DNA from: Fusobacterium perfoetens
GTDB lineage: Bacteria; Fusobacteriota; Fusobacteriia; Fusobacteriales; Fusobacteriaceae
Assembly: GCF_021531595.1 (NCBI RefSeq)
Contig: NZ_JADYUD010000002.1
Location: 1-64,000 of the forward strand
Direction: 5' to 3'
DNA length: 64,000 nucleotides
Every line of letters starts with the position of its first letter. Position 1 is the first letter of the stretch. Both the position numbers and the translations under genes were made by a program. The notes under the pieces are model-generated. The model worked only from the letters and a program-made list of their open reading frames with translations. It did not search any database and was not told the origin of the DNA. This document shows, piece after piece, positions 18,528 through 27,216 of this stretch.

Positions 18528-20126
18528 TTATTCTTCAGTAGAAGATACTCCATACTTTTCAATTAATTCTTTTGTTTCTCTTTTTTCTTCGTCTAATTCA
18601 AGACCTTTAACAGAAATTTTTATTCTTTGTTTGTCTTTATCTATTTCAACAATTTTACCTCTTACAAGATCTCCAACTTGGAATTTATCTTTTAAGTTTT
18701 TGATGAAATCTTTAGAAGCAAGTTGTGTAGGAATAAATCCGTCAATTCCATCTTCAAGTTTAACGAACATTCCAAATTCTAATATGCTCTTAACAGGTTT
18801 TTCAACTATGTCTCCTACTTTGTATTCTTCCATAGCTTTTTCCCAAGGACTTTTCTCAAGAGCTTTTATGCTTCCTTTGATTTTCTTTTCGTCAAGGTCA
18901 AGTTCAATTACTTCAAATTCAACTGTATCTCCTTTTTCAAATTTTTTGCTTCCAACCCATGCAAAGTCAGATTGATGAATGAATACATCTATTCCTTCTT
19001 CAATTTCAGCAAATACTCCGTAAGGTTTTATTTCTGCAACTTTACCAGAAAGCTTAGTTCCAACTTTGTAGTTTTCTTCAGCTTTTTCCCAAGGATCAAC
19101 AGAAAGTTGTTTCATTCCAAGTTTTAATTTTCTGCTTTCAGGTTTGAATTCAAGAACTTTAACTTTTACAATATCTCCTACTTTAGCAAAGTCGTTTACA
19201 TTGATTTTCTTTCTGTTCCATGTGAAGTCAGAAATATGGATAAGTCCTTCAACTCCGTCCATGATTTCTACAAGGATTCCATATTGTAAAATTTTAGTAA
19301 CTTTACCTTCTGTAACAGAATCAACTGCTATAGTTTCAGCAGCTATATCCCAAGGATTTCTTACAAGAGCTTTTAAAGAAAGTTTTACATTTTTCTTTTC
19401 AGGTTCAAGTCCAATAACTTTAACTTGAAGTTTGTCTCCAAGATTGAATCCTTCAATTTTTTCAGCTTTTTTCCAAGAAATTTCAGAAATATGGATGAAT
19501 CCTCTAAGATTTCCGATTTCTACAACTATACCAAATGGAAGTATTTCAGTTACAACACCTTCTAAAACTTCTCCTTCTTTTAATTCAGAGAATTCTTTGT
19601 CAGCTTGCATCATTGTAATATCTTTTCTTGATACAGTAACTTTTTTACCTTTTTTATCTTCTTTTATTTCTTTAACTAAAACATTTACAGTTTTTCCAAC
19701 TATATCTTCACCTTTTTTAGTTTCAGAAAGAGATTTTGGAAGGAATACTTGATGAGAGAATACCTCAACAATATATCCTCCTTTTACTTCTTTAACAACT
19801 TTTCCAGTTATTTCAGCTTTGTTTTCAAAAGCTTCTTTAATTTTTTCCCAACCTTGTTCCATTTCAATTTTTCTTCTTGAACCGATAATGAACTCACCGT
19901 CTTGAGTTTCACCTACAAGCATAACTTCTATTTCATCGCCTATGTTGTAATCAGCAACTTCTTCGGCTCTTACTCTTACAGAAGTAATTTGTCCTGGAAC
20001 ATCAAGGTATGCGAAGTTTCTTTCCTTGCTTGCTACTGTTCCTACTACTTTGCTTCCTGTGTTTCCTTCTTCTGGAAGATAGTCGTTAAGTAGTGCTTCA
20101 AATTCGTTATAATCCATGTTTGTCAT
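18528..20126 (-). CDS. rpsA: 30S ribosomal protein S1 (six S1 domains)
   Basis: RNA-binding protein that brings mRNA to the 30S subunit. I count six S1/OB repeats, each ending in a K/R-x-K-x-S-x-K-x-L-like strand (first at about residues 22-90, last about 430-510). The later four carry the clear FG-hhVEh...GFIHxS core. The start is ATG 20126, with GGGGGA 8 nt upstream; this start lies inside the end of ispH (20-nt overlap, different frame), implying translational coupling. In Clostridia, IspH and S1 are often one fused protein; here they are separate. 532 aa. Confidence 0.93.
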   Translation of the reverse strand: MTNMDYNEFEALLNDYLPEEGNTGSKVVGTVASKERNFAYLDVPGQITSVRVRAEEVADYNIGDEIEVMLVGETQDGEFIIGSRRKIEMEQGWEKIKEAFENKAEITGKVVKEVKGGYIVEVFSHQVFLPKSLSETKKGEDIVGKTVNVLVKEIKEDKKGKKVTVSRKDITMMQADKEFSELKEGEVLEGVVTEILPFGIVVEIGNLRGFIHISEISWKKAEKIEGFNLGDKLQVKVIGLEPEKKNVKLSLKALVRNPWDIAAETIAVDSVTEGKVTKILQYGILVEIMDGVEGLIHISDFTWNRKKINVNDFAKVGDIVKVKVLEFKPESRKLKLGMKQLSVDPWEKAEENYKVGTKLSGKVAEIKPYGVFAEIEEGIDVFIHQSDFAWVGSKKFEKGDTVEFEVIELDLDEKKIKGSIKALEKSPWEKAMEEYKVGDIVEKPVKSILEFGMFVKLEDGIDGFIPTQLASKDFIKNLKDKFQVGDLVRGKIVEIDKDKQRIKISVKGLELDEEKRETKELIEKYGVSSTEE

Positions 20127-20991
20127 CAAAAGTCCCCCTTATTTCTTTTTCTATCTCTAAAATTATTTCTTCCGGTGTTGATGCTCCTGCAGTTATTCCT
20201 ACCTTCTTTATGCCGTTAAACCAAGAGCTGTTTAATTCGGTTTTGTCTTGTATAAGGTAGCTTTTTTCATTTACGCTTTTTGAAATTTCATAAAGTTTTT
20301 TAGTGTTTGAACTTTTATTATCCCCTACTATTAAAACCATCTCAACTTCTCCAGCAAGTTTTTCCACTGCTTTTTGTCTTTCGTATGTAGCTCCACATAT
20401 TTTGCTGAATATATCTATATTTTTATAGTTTTTTTCTGTATATTCTTTTATTTTGAAAAATAATTCTTTATTTAAAGTTGTCTGAGTTAAAAGACAATAT
20501 TCTTTTTCTTTATCAACAGAAAATTTTGTAAATTCTTCAAAAGAATTCACTATTGTTACATCATTTCCAAAAGAAACTATACCTTTTACTTCAGGGTGAT
20601 ATCTGTCTCCGATAAAAATTATTTTTTTTCCATTTTTTTCAGCTTCAATTAGTGCTTTTCTAATTCTTTCCACAAACACACAAGTGGCATCATAGATTTT
20701 TACTTTTTCTTTCTCTAGTATATCATAAATTTCTTTAGTTGTCCCGTGTGCTCTGATAATTACTGTATCTTTTTTATTAAGTTTTATTTTTTCTTCTTTC
20801 AAATCTTCTTCTGAAAGAGTCTTAAATCCTTTTTTTTCCATATCTGAGGTAACATTTTTATTGTGGACAAGCATTCCAAGAATAAATAAATTTCCTTGAA
20901 AATTTTTTTCTTCTGCTATTTTGTTGCACAGATTTATAGCCCCTGCTACTCCAAAACAGAATCCCATTTTTTCAGCTCTTTTAATTTCCAT
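20107..20991 (-). CDS. ispH: 4-hydroxy-3-methylbut-2-enyl diphosphate reductase IspH
   Basis: Last step of the non-mevalonate isoprenoid pathway, making IPP and DMAPP at a [4Fe-4S] cluster. Cluster ligands Cys12 (GFCFGV), Cys104 (DATC) and Cys199 (KICGAT) are present, as are the substrate residues His43, His82 (AHG) and His132/Glu134 (HPEV). At 294 aa it is full length without a fused S1 domain. The start codon follows the ptsH stop without a gap, and its last 20 nt overlap rpsA. It is therefore third in a ptsI-ptsH-ispH-rpsA operon. Confidence 0.95.
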   Translation of the reverse strand: MEIKRAEKMGFCFGVAGAINLCNKIAEEKNFQGNLFILGMLVHNKNVTSDMEKKGFKTLSEEDLKEEKIKLNKKDTVIIRAHGTTKEIYDILEKEKVKIYDATCVFVERIRKALIEAEKNGKKIIFIGDRYHPEVKGIVSFGNDVTIVNSFEEFTKFSVDKEKEYCLLTQTTLNKELFFKIKEYTEKNYKNIDIFSKICGATYERQKAVEKLAGEVEMVLIVGDNKSSNTKKLYEISKSVNEKSYLIQDKTELNSSWFNGIKKVGITAGASTPEEIILEIEKEIRGTFDDKHGL

Positions 20992-21261
20992 TTATTCTTC
21001 ACCAAATTTATCTTCTTCTACAAGAATTCTAAGTGCGTTAAGCATTTCATCTTCGTCAGGCCCATCTGCTTCAAGTTCAAGAGTTCTTCCTTGTTCAGCA
21101 GCAAGAAGCATAAGTCCCATTATGCTTTTACCATTTATTTCTTCTCCCTCAAATCTGACTTTTATATCAGAATCATAAGTAGAAGCCAATTGTACAAAAA
21201 GAGATGAAGGTCTTGCATGAAGTCCCGCTTTATTTTTTATCTGCACAGTTATTTTTTTCAT
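20992..21261 (-). CDS. ptsH: Phosphocarrier protein HPr
   Basis: Phosphoryl carrier of the sugar phosphotransferase system, 89 aa. His15 in GLHARPSS takes phosphate from enzyme I. Ser46 in GKSIMGLM is the regulatory site used by HPr kinase where that enzyme exists. The acidic C-terminus (VEEDKFGEE) is ordinary. It lies 15 nt downstream of ptsI and abuts ispH, so it belongs to the same transcript. Confidence 0.97.
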   Translation of the reverse strand: MKKITVQIKNKAGLHARPSSLFVQLASTYDSDIKVRFEGEEINGKSIMGLMLLAAEQGRTLELEADGPDEDEMLNALRILVEEDKFGEE

Positions 21262-21276
21262 AGATACATCTCCCTT

Positions 21277-23007
21277 TTATAATTTTTTTATATATTCTCT
21301 TGCTATATGTCTTACTTCATCTGAATTTTTGCAGTTTAAAACAGCTTTTTTAATTTCTGCAAGGTCAGACATCTTTATTTTTCTTACAAGATTTCTAGCT
21401 CTTGGTATAAAGACAGCAGACATACTAAGATTTTTTATTCCAAAACTTAAAAGTATAACTATTCCTACAAGTTCTCCTGCCATTTCACCGCAGACAGAGA
21501 TACCCTTGCCATTTTTTTTAGCTGCTTCAGCTACCATATTAACAGCTTTTAATACAGCAGGATCATAATAGTCATAAAGATTGTTTTCTTTCAGAGAAAA
21601 TCTGTCAGTTGCCAGAATGTACTGAGCAAGGTCATTACTTCCTATAGAGAAAAAGTCAATATACTCACACATTTTATCAGCCATAAGAACTGCTGAAGGA
21701 ACTTCAACCATAACTCCTGTTTCTATTTTGTCATTATATTCTATTCCTTCTGCTTTAAGTTCTTCTTTAACTTCTTTTGTAAGTTCAAGAACTTTTTCAA
21801 TTTCAGCTATGTTTGTAACCATAGGATGCATTATTTTAATGCTCTTATCTTTGCTGGCTCTTAAGATTGCTCTCAGCTGTGTTTTTAAAATATTTTTTTT
21901 ATGAAGCGTAAATCTTAATCCTCTTTCTCCAAGAGAAGGATTTTGTTCATGAGCCATTTTAAAATATGGAAGACTTTTATCAGCTCCTATATCAAGAGTA
22001 CGGATAATAAGAGGTTTCTCATCTCCTATTCTTTTGCTGACTTCTTCATAAAATTCAAGCTGTTCAAGTTCTTCAGGAAGTTTTGTCCCTTCCATGTATA
22101 TAAATTCTGTTCTTAGAAGTCCTATACCGTCAGCATTTACATTTTTAAGCATATTTTTATCAAGTTCCTGTCCAGCATTCACTTCAAGACTTATTTTTGT
22201 TCCATCAAGAGTTACAGAAGGAAGATTAAGAGTTTCTTTTATTTCCTCTTTTTCTTTTTCAAATTCCTCCTGAAGAATTTTGTATTCTCTTAAAGTTTCA
22301 ACAGAAGGATTAGTGACAACAACTGGATTGTCACTGTAGGTATCAAGAATTATATATTCTCCCCATTCTTCTTTAAGAATGTCAATTCCTCCCATGAAAG
22401 TAGGAATTTCAAGAGATTTTGCAAGGATAGCTGTATGTGATGTTTCACCTACATACTCCATTACAATTCCTTTTATATCAATTTTTTTGTTAAAAATATT
22501 TAAAAGTTCTGAAGGAAGAATATCATGTGCAATTAAAATTTTTCCATTTAATGCATCATAAACACTTTCATTATCTGCAAGAGCTTCTAAAAGTCTTTCT
22601 CCTATATCCTGAATATCAAGAGCTCTCTGTCTGTAAAGAGGATTTTTCATTTTCTTAAAAGCTTCTGAATATTTGCTTACAGTTCTTTTGATAACCTCTT
22701 CAACATTTATCTTGTCTTTTTTCAAAGAAACTTTAATTTCATCTTTGAACATAGGATCATCAAGCATCATAAAGTGAACTGAAAGAATCTGAAGATCTTT
22801 TTCAGCAACTTTCCCTTTTAAATCGTGCATAAGATGTGCTAGTTTATCTTTTGCTCTCTGAACTGCATGTTCATATCTTTCAATCTCTTTATCCAAATTT
22901 TCTTCAGAAACAGAAAAAGACTCTATTTCAAGGTTATTTTTACCTTTTAAATAGGGTTCTGCAATTACTATACCTTCATATATACTTTTTCCGTATATTC
23001 TCTCCAT
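21277..23007 (-). CDS. ptsI: PEP-protein phosphotransferase (enzyme I)
   Basis: Starts the PTS by moving phosphate from PEP to HPr. The N-terminal HPr-binding and swivelling domains carry active-site His191 in YVGETSHTAIL. The C-terminal PEP-binding barrel includes GLLRTEFIYM, IIRTLDIGADK, FFSIGSNDLAQY and the late Cys in ISVCGEMAGE. 576 aa, normal length. First gene of the minus-strand operon, with a consensus promoter 38-66 nt upstream. Confidence 0.97.
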   Translation of the reverse strand: MERIYGKSIYEGIVIAEPYLKGKNNLEIESFSVSEENLDKEIERYEHAVQRAKDKLAHLMHDLKGKVAEKDLQILSVHFMMLDDPMFKDEIKVSLKKDKINVEEVIKRTVSKYSEAFKKMKNPLYRQRALDIQDIGERLLEALADNESVYDALNGKILIAHDILPSELLNIFNKKIDIKGIVMEYVGETSHTAILAKSLEIPTFMGGIDILKEEWGEYIILDTYSDNPVVVTNPSVETLREYKILQEEFEKEKEEIKETLNLPSVTLDGTKISLEVNAGQELDKNMLKNVNADGIGLLRTEFIYMEGTKLPEELEQLEFYEEVSKRIGDEKPLIIRTLDIGADKSLPYFKMAHEQNPSLGERGLRFTLHKKNILKTQLRAILRASKDKSIKIMHPMVTNIAEIEKVLELTKEVKEELKAEGIEYNDKIETGVMVEVPSAVLMADKMCEYIDFFSIGSNDLAQYILATDRFSLKENNLYDYYDPAVLKAVNMVAEAAKKNGKGISVCGEMAGELVGIVILLSFGIKNLSMSAVFIPRARNLVRKIKMSDLAEIKKAVLNCKNSDEVRHIAREYIKKL

Positions 23008-23044
23008 TTTTAACCAAATCCTTTTTTTACCTTAGGCTCTTTAA

Positions 23045-23073
23045 ATTATATATTATTTGAGCGTTTTTTTCAA
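23045..23073 (-). promoter_or_regulatory. Promoter of the ptsI-ptsH-ispH-rpsA operon
   Basis: The minus strand carries TTGAAA (23073-23068), a 17-nt spacer and TATAAT (23050-23045). Transcription should start about 30 nt before the ptsI ATG. Confidence 0.65.
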
Positions 23074-23268
23074 TTTTTAGTTGAAATAATTTAAAATATT
23101 TTATTTTGACCTTTTGTTATGTCATATTTTTATTTTTCATTGTAATAGATAAGTTTTTATGGTAAAATTTTTCATAAATAAACTTATAATGTTAATTTAT
23201 ATTGTTGCAGTTACAATTTAATCTTGATTACAATTTTATTTTTTATATATATCAGGAGGTTTTTAATA

Positions 23269-25386
23269 ATGAATAACATGCTGGAAATCTTTGGAAAATT
23301 TCATTTCTCTGAACTTGAATTGAAAAGCAGAGTTCCAAACTCAATATTTAAGGAATTTAAAGCTGTTCAAAGAGGAGAAAAAGAACTTTCTATCTCTGTA
23401 GCTGAAGTAATTGCCAATGCTGCTAAAAACTGGGCAACAGAAAATGGAGCAACACACTTCACTCACTGGTTTCAGCCTCTTACAGATTTAACGGCTGAAA
23501 AACATGAATCTTTTATATCTATTTCTTCAGACGGAAATATTCTTTCTCAGTTTTCAGGAAAAGAATTAATAAAAGGTGAGTCAGATACTTCTTCTTTCCC
23601 TAATGGAGGACTTCGTTCAACATTTGAGGCAAGAGGTTATACAGCATGGGATTTATCATCTCCAATGTTTTTAAGAGGACCTGAAAAGGCTAAATCTCTT
23701 TATATACCTACAGCTTTTATAGGTTATAACGGGGAAGCTCTTGATAAAAAAGTTCCTCTTTTAAGATCTATAAATGCAGTAACTGCACAGGCTCTTAGAG
23801 TAAAAAGAGCTCTTGGAGATACTCAAACTTCTAAAATTGAAGTAACTCTTGGAGTAGAACAGGAATATTTCTTAATAGAGAAAGAATTTTGGGAAAAAAG
23901 ACAGGATTTAATGCTTTGTGGAAGAACTCTTTTTGGATCACTTCCTCCTAAAGGTCAGGAAATGAATGACCATTATTATGGAACTTTAAAAGAAAAAGTT
24001 GAAAGATTCATGGCAGAACTTGATTCTGAATTATGGCAGCTTGGAGTTATGGCAAAAACAAAGCATAATGAAGTTGCACCAAATCAGTTTGAACTTGCAA
24101 TAATGTTTGCAACTGCAAATGTAGCAGTTGATCAGAATCAGCTTTCAATGGATGTTATTAAAAAAGTAGCAGACAGACATGGACTGGCAGCCCTTCTTCA
24201 TGAAAAACCTTTCTCAAAAGTAAATGGTTCAGGAAAACATTGTAACTGGTCTTTATCAACAAATCTTGGTGAAAATCTTTTTGATCCAGGGGATATGTCT
24301 AAAGATAATCTTCAGTTTTTAGTATTCCTTACAGCAGTTATAGAAGCTGTTGACAGATATTCTCATATTTTAAGAGTTTCAACTGCAACACCTGGAAATG
24401 ATCACAGACTTGGAGGACATGAAGCACCTCCTGCAATAATATCTATTTTCTTAGGAGAACAGCTTCAGGATATACTTGAAAATATAGGAAAAATTAATAC
24501 TGCAACTCATGAGCAGACTATGATAGAACTAGGGGCATATAACTTCCCTAAAATACCTAAAGATGTTTCTGACAGAAACAGAACTTCTCCTTTTGCATTT
24601 ACAGGAAATAAATTTGAATACAGAATGCCTGGATCAAGTGCTTCTCCTTCAACACCAACATTTATTATAAATACTATTGTTGCAGATGTTCTTGGAGAAT
24701 ATGCTGATATTCTTGAAAATACAGAAGACAAAAATAAGATGAAACAAGAAATAATAAAGCTTGTAAAAGAAAGATACAACAAACATAAAAAAATAATATT
24801 CAATGGAAATGGATATGATGAATCATGGGTTGAAGCTGCTAAAGAAAGAGGACTTAAAAATCTTAGAAATACTGTAGAAGCTCTTCCTACTTACATTGAA
24901 GAAGAAACAATCGCTCTTTTTGAAAGAAACAGAGTTTTAAGCAGGGCAGAACTTAATTCAATCTTTGTTGTTTATACAGAAAGATATAATAAACAACTTA
25001 ATATTGAAACATCTACTGCAATAAGAATGGCAAGAAATGAAATTTATCCTGCTGTTATGAGATATATGAATAATATTGCGACTTCTATAAATAGTATAAG
25101 AGAAGCTATAGGAGTGGAAAACGAGGATATGATTGAAGGAGATAAGAGACATTTAAATAAAGTCCTTAATGCAAAAATTCATTTAAGAACATCACTTGCA
25201 GAACTTGAAAATGATTATGCAAAAGCAGTAAGTATCCATGATGAATATGAAAGAGCAAAATTCTATCATTTCCATGTTGTACCTAGATTAGAACATTTAA
25301 AAGAATGGGCAGATGTTCTTGAACTTTTATGTGAAAAAACTATATGGCCATTCCCTGTATATGAAGATTTATTATTTAAATTATAA
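23269..25386 (+). CDS. glnN: Glutamine synthetase type III
   Basis: Makes glutamine from glutamate, ammonia and ATP; main ammonia-assimilation enzyme. Large GSIII form (705 aa) found in anaerobes. Hallmarks are FTHWFQPLT near the N-terminus, GVEQEYFLI (metal ligands), KHNEVAPNQFELA, GKHCNWS, GNDHRLGGHEAPP and NRTSPFAFTGNKFEYR. The start is ATG 23269, with AGGAGG 8 nt upstream; the longer frame from 23224 has no ribosome site. It is divergent from the PTS operon, and a terminator follows. Confidence 0.96.
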   Translation: MNNMLEIFGKFHFSELELKSRVPNSIFKEFKAVQRGEKELSISVAEVIANAAKNWATENGATHFTHWFQPLTDLTAEKHESFISISSDGNILSQFSGKELIKGESDTSSFPNGGLRSTFEARGYTAWDLSSPMFLRGPEKAKSLYIPTAFIGYNGEALDKKVPLLRSINAVTAQALRVKRALGDTQTSKIEVTLGVEQEYFLIEKEFWEKRQDLMLCGRTLFGSLPPKGQEMNDHYYGTLKEKVERFMAELDSELWQLGVMAKTKHNEVAPNQFELAIMFATANVAVDQNQLSMDVIKKVADRHGLAALLHEKPFSKVNGSGKHCNWSLSTNLGENLFDPGDMSKDNLQFLVFLTAVIEAVDRYSHILRVSTATPGNDHRLGGHEAPPAIISIFLGEQLQDILENIGKINTATHEQTMIELGAYNFPKIPKDVSDRNRTSPFAFTGNKFEYRMPGSSASPSTPTFIINTIVADVLGEYADILENTEDKNKMKQEIIKLVKERYNKHKKIIFNGNGYDESWVEAAKERGLKNLRNTVEALPTYIEEETIALFERNRVLSRAELNSIFVVYTERYNKQLNIETSTAIRMARNEIYPAVMRYMNNIATSINSIREAIGVENEDMIEGDKRHLNKVLNAKIHLRTSLAELENDYAKAVSIHDEYERAKFYHFHVVPRLEHLKEWADVLELLCEKTIWPFPVYEDLLFKL

Positions 25387-25633
25387 TTTTTTATATAGAA
25401 AATTTTTTCAGCTGTATGGCTATGTTAAAACATAGATTATATAGAAAAATAAAAAATACAAAAAATAAATTTAAGAAATTTTTAAACTTTTAAGGAAAGG
25501 ATATCGTCAGAAGGGTATAATATCTTTAATACAGATATTTATCTCATAAACTTTCCCTTAATGTTTTATAGAGAGGAGGGGTGAAATTTTCATCCCTCTT
25601 CTCTATATTTTTTGTCTAAAAAAATAAAAATAA
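25387..25633 (+). terminator. 3' region of glnN with terminator hairpin
   Basis: ATAGAGAGGAGGG (25568-25580) and CCCTCTTCTCTAT (25594-25606) form a 13-bp stem with one mismatch, then ATTTTTTGT. The preceding 180 bp contain no gene that I can see. Confidence 0.75.
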
Positions 25634-25840
25634 AAAAGAGGCTATTGCAAATTTATAAAATAAAATTTTATCTTGTAAAAATATTTTTTATTTATATTGT
25701 TCGTTTCACTAAAAATGACAAACTCACTTCGTTCAGACAGTGTCATTTTTTAGCGTTCAACTCACTTCATAAATTACAAAAATATTTTTAATATTCTAAA
25801 ATTTTATTTTTATAAATTAGAAAATGCAATAACCTCTTTT
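25634..25840 (+). repeat. 207-bp palindromic dispersed element, copy A
   Basis: The whole segment is one imperfect palindrome. The ends are AAAAGAGGCTATTGCA and TGCAATAACCTCTTTT. The arms hold ATAAAATTTTAT and AATATTTTT tracts. The centre is ACTAAAAATGACA...TGTCATTTTTTAG. The same layout recurs at 41188-41394 (inverted, also 207 bp) and 38168-38330, and as ends only at 31911-31980. There is no coding capacity. It looks like a MITE-type or large REP-type element. It lies between convergent glnN and der and could also terminate both. Confidence 0.8.
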
Positions 25841-25848
25841 ATATATTA

Positions 25849-27171
25849 TTAATTTCTTTCTTGATTTTTCTTTTCAAAGATAATTTCAATAGGCGAACCT
25901 TCAAATCCAAAAGCTTCTCTAAGTTTATTTTCAATATATCTTGAATAAGAGAAGTGCATTAATTCTGGATAGTTACAGAATAATACAAATCTTGGAGGAG
26001 CTGTTGCAATCTGAGTAGCATAGTTAATTTTTGTAACTCTTCCTTTTCTTGTAGGAGGTGGATTCATAATAACAGCTTCATTGATTACAGTGTTAAGAAG
26101 TCCAGTAGAAATTCTTCTTGTATATTCCTCATAAATTTTATCAGCTATACCAAAAAGTCTTGTAGTTCTCTGACCAGTAAGAGCAGATATAAATTCAATA
26201 GGAGCATATGAAAGGAATGGAAGTTCTGCTAAAAGATATTCTTTCATTTCCTTCATTGTATTTTTTTCTTTTTCTATTAAGTCCCATTTATTAACTACAA
26301 TAACAATAGGTTTCTTTTCTTCGTGAGCGATTCCTGCAATTCTTTTATCTTGTTCAGAAAGTCCTTCTTTACCATCAAATAATAAGAAACATACATCAGC
26401 TCTTTTTATAGCTTTTAGAGCTTTTAAAACAGAATAATATTCAAGAGCTTCTTCAACTTTTGATTTTCTTCTGATTCCAGCAGTATCTATAAGAACATAT
26501 TTTTCTCCTTCAAATTCAATAGGAGTGTCTATAGCATCTCTTGTAGTTCCTGCAATATTACTTACAATAGCTCTTTCTTTTCCTGAAAGTTTATTAACAA
26601 GAGAAGATTTTCCTGCATTAGGTTTTCCTATTATCGCAATTTTTAATCCTTCTTCCTCTTCAGGCATTTCAACAGTATCAATAAGGTCAACAACAAGATC
26701 AAGCATATCTCCTAAGTTTGTTTTATGCTCTGCTGATATTCCTATAAGATTATCAAATCCTAAAGCCCAGAAGTCATATAAATCTTCTTGTTGGTTTTGA
26801 TAGTTATCAATTTTATTTACACAAAGAATAATAGGTTTATTTTTCTTTCTAAGATAGTATGCAATTTCTTCATCAAGAGGATTAAGTCCTGCTTTTCCAT
26901 CAACAACAAACAGAATAACATCAGCTTCATTCATAGCAACTTCTGCCTGTTCTTTTATTTTAGACATCATAAAGTCATTATTTCTTGGTTCAAGTCCTCC
27001 AGTATCAACAAGGACAAATTCTTTTCCACTCCATTCAGTGTCTCTGTAAAGTCTGTCTCTTGTAACACCTGGTTGGTCATCAACAATGGCAACCCTGTCT
27101 CCTACAAGTTTATTAAAAAGTGTAGATTTTCCTACATTAGGTCTACCTACTATGGCAACTATTGGTTTCAT
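25849..27171 (-). CDS. der: Ribosome-assembly GTPase Der (EngA)
   Basis: Double-GTPase needed for 50S maturation. Two G domains in tandem: GRPNVGKS (8-15) with DTGG and NKID, then GKPNAGKS with DTAG and NKWD. A C-terminal KH-like domain (PPTRKGRVTKINYATQ...PPRFVLFCNYPELMHFSY) follows. 440 aa, full length. It lies 45 nt downstream of the ygiQ-like gene on the same strand, so it is probably co-transcribed. Confidence 0.97.
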   Translation of the reverse strand: MKPIVAIVGRPNVGKSTLFNKLVGDRVAIVDDQPGVTRDRLYRDTEWSGKEFVLVDTGGLEPRNNDFMMSKIKEQAEVAMNEADVILFVVDGKAGLNPLDEEIAYYLRKKNKPIILCVNKIDNYQNQQEDLYDFWALGFDNLIGISAEHKTNLGDMLDLVVDLIDTVEMPEEEEGLKIAIIGKPNAGKSSLVNKLSGKERAIVSNIAGTTRDAIDTPIEFEGEKYVLIDTAGIRRKSKVEEALEYYSVLKALKAIKRADVCFLLFDGKEGLSEQDKRIAGIAHEEKKPIVIVVNKWDLIEKEKNTMKEMKEYLLAELPFLSYAPIEFISALTGQRTTRLFGIADKIYEEYTRRISTGLLNTVINEAVIMNPPPTRKGRVTKINYATQIATAPPRFVLFCNYPELMHFSYSRYIENKLREAFGFEGSPIEIIFEKKNQERN

Positions 27172-27216
27172 TTTACCTCCTTTATTAAATAAAAATACCT
27201 AAGGTAGTATGTATCT

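Noticed and set aside
25634-25840. Treating the 207-bp palindrome as a simple rho-independent terminator
   Set aside because: It is far longer than a terminator, recurs at four places in two orientations, and exists as an internal-deletion form; glnN already has its own terminator upstream of it.
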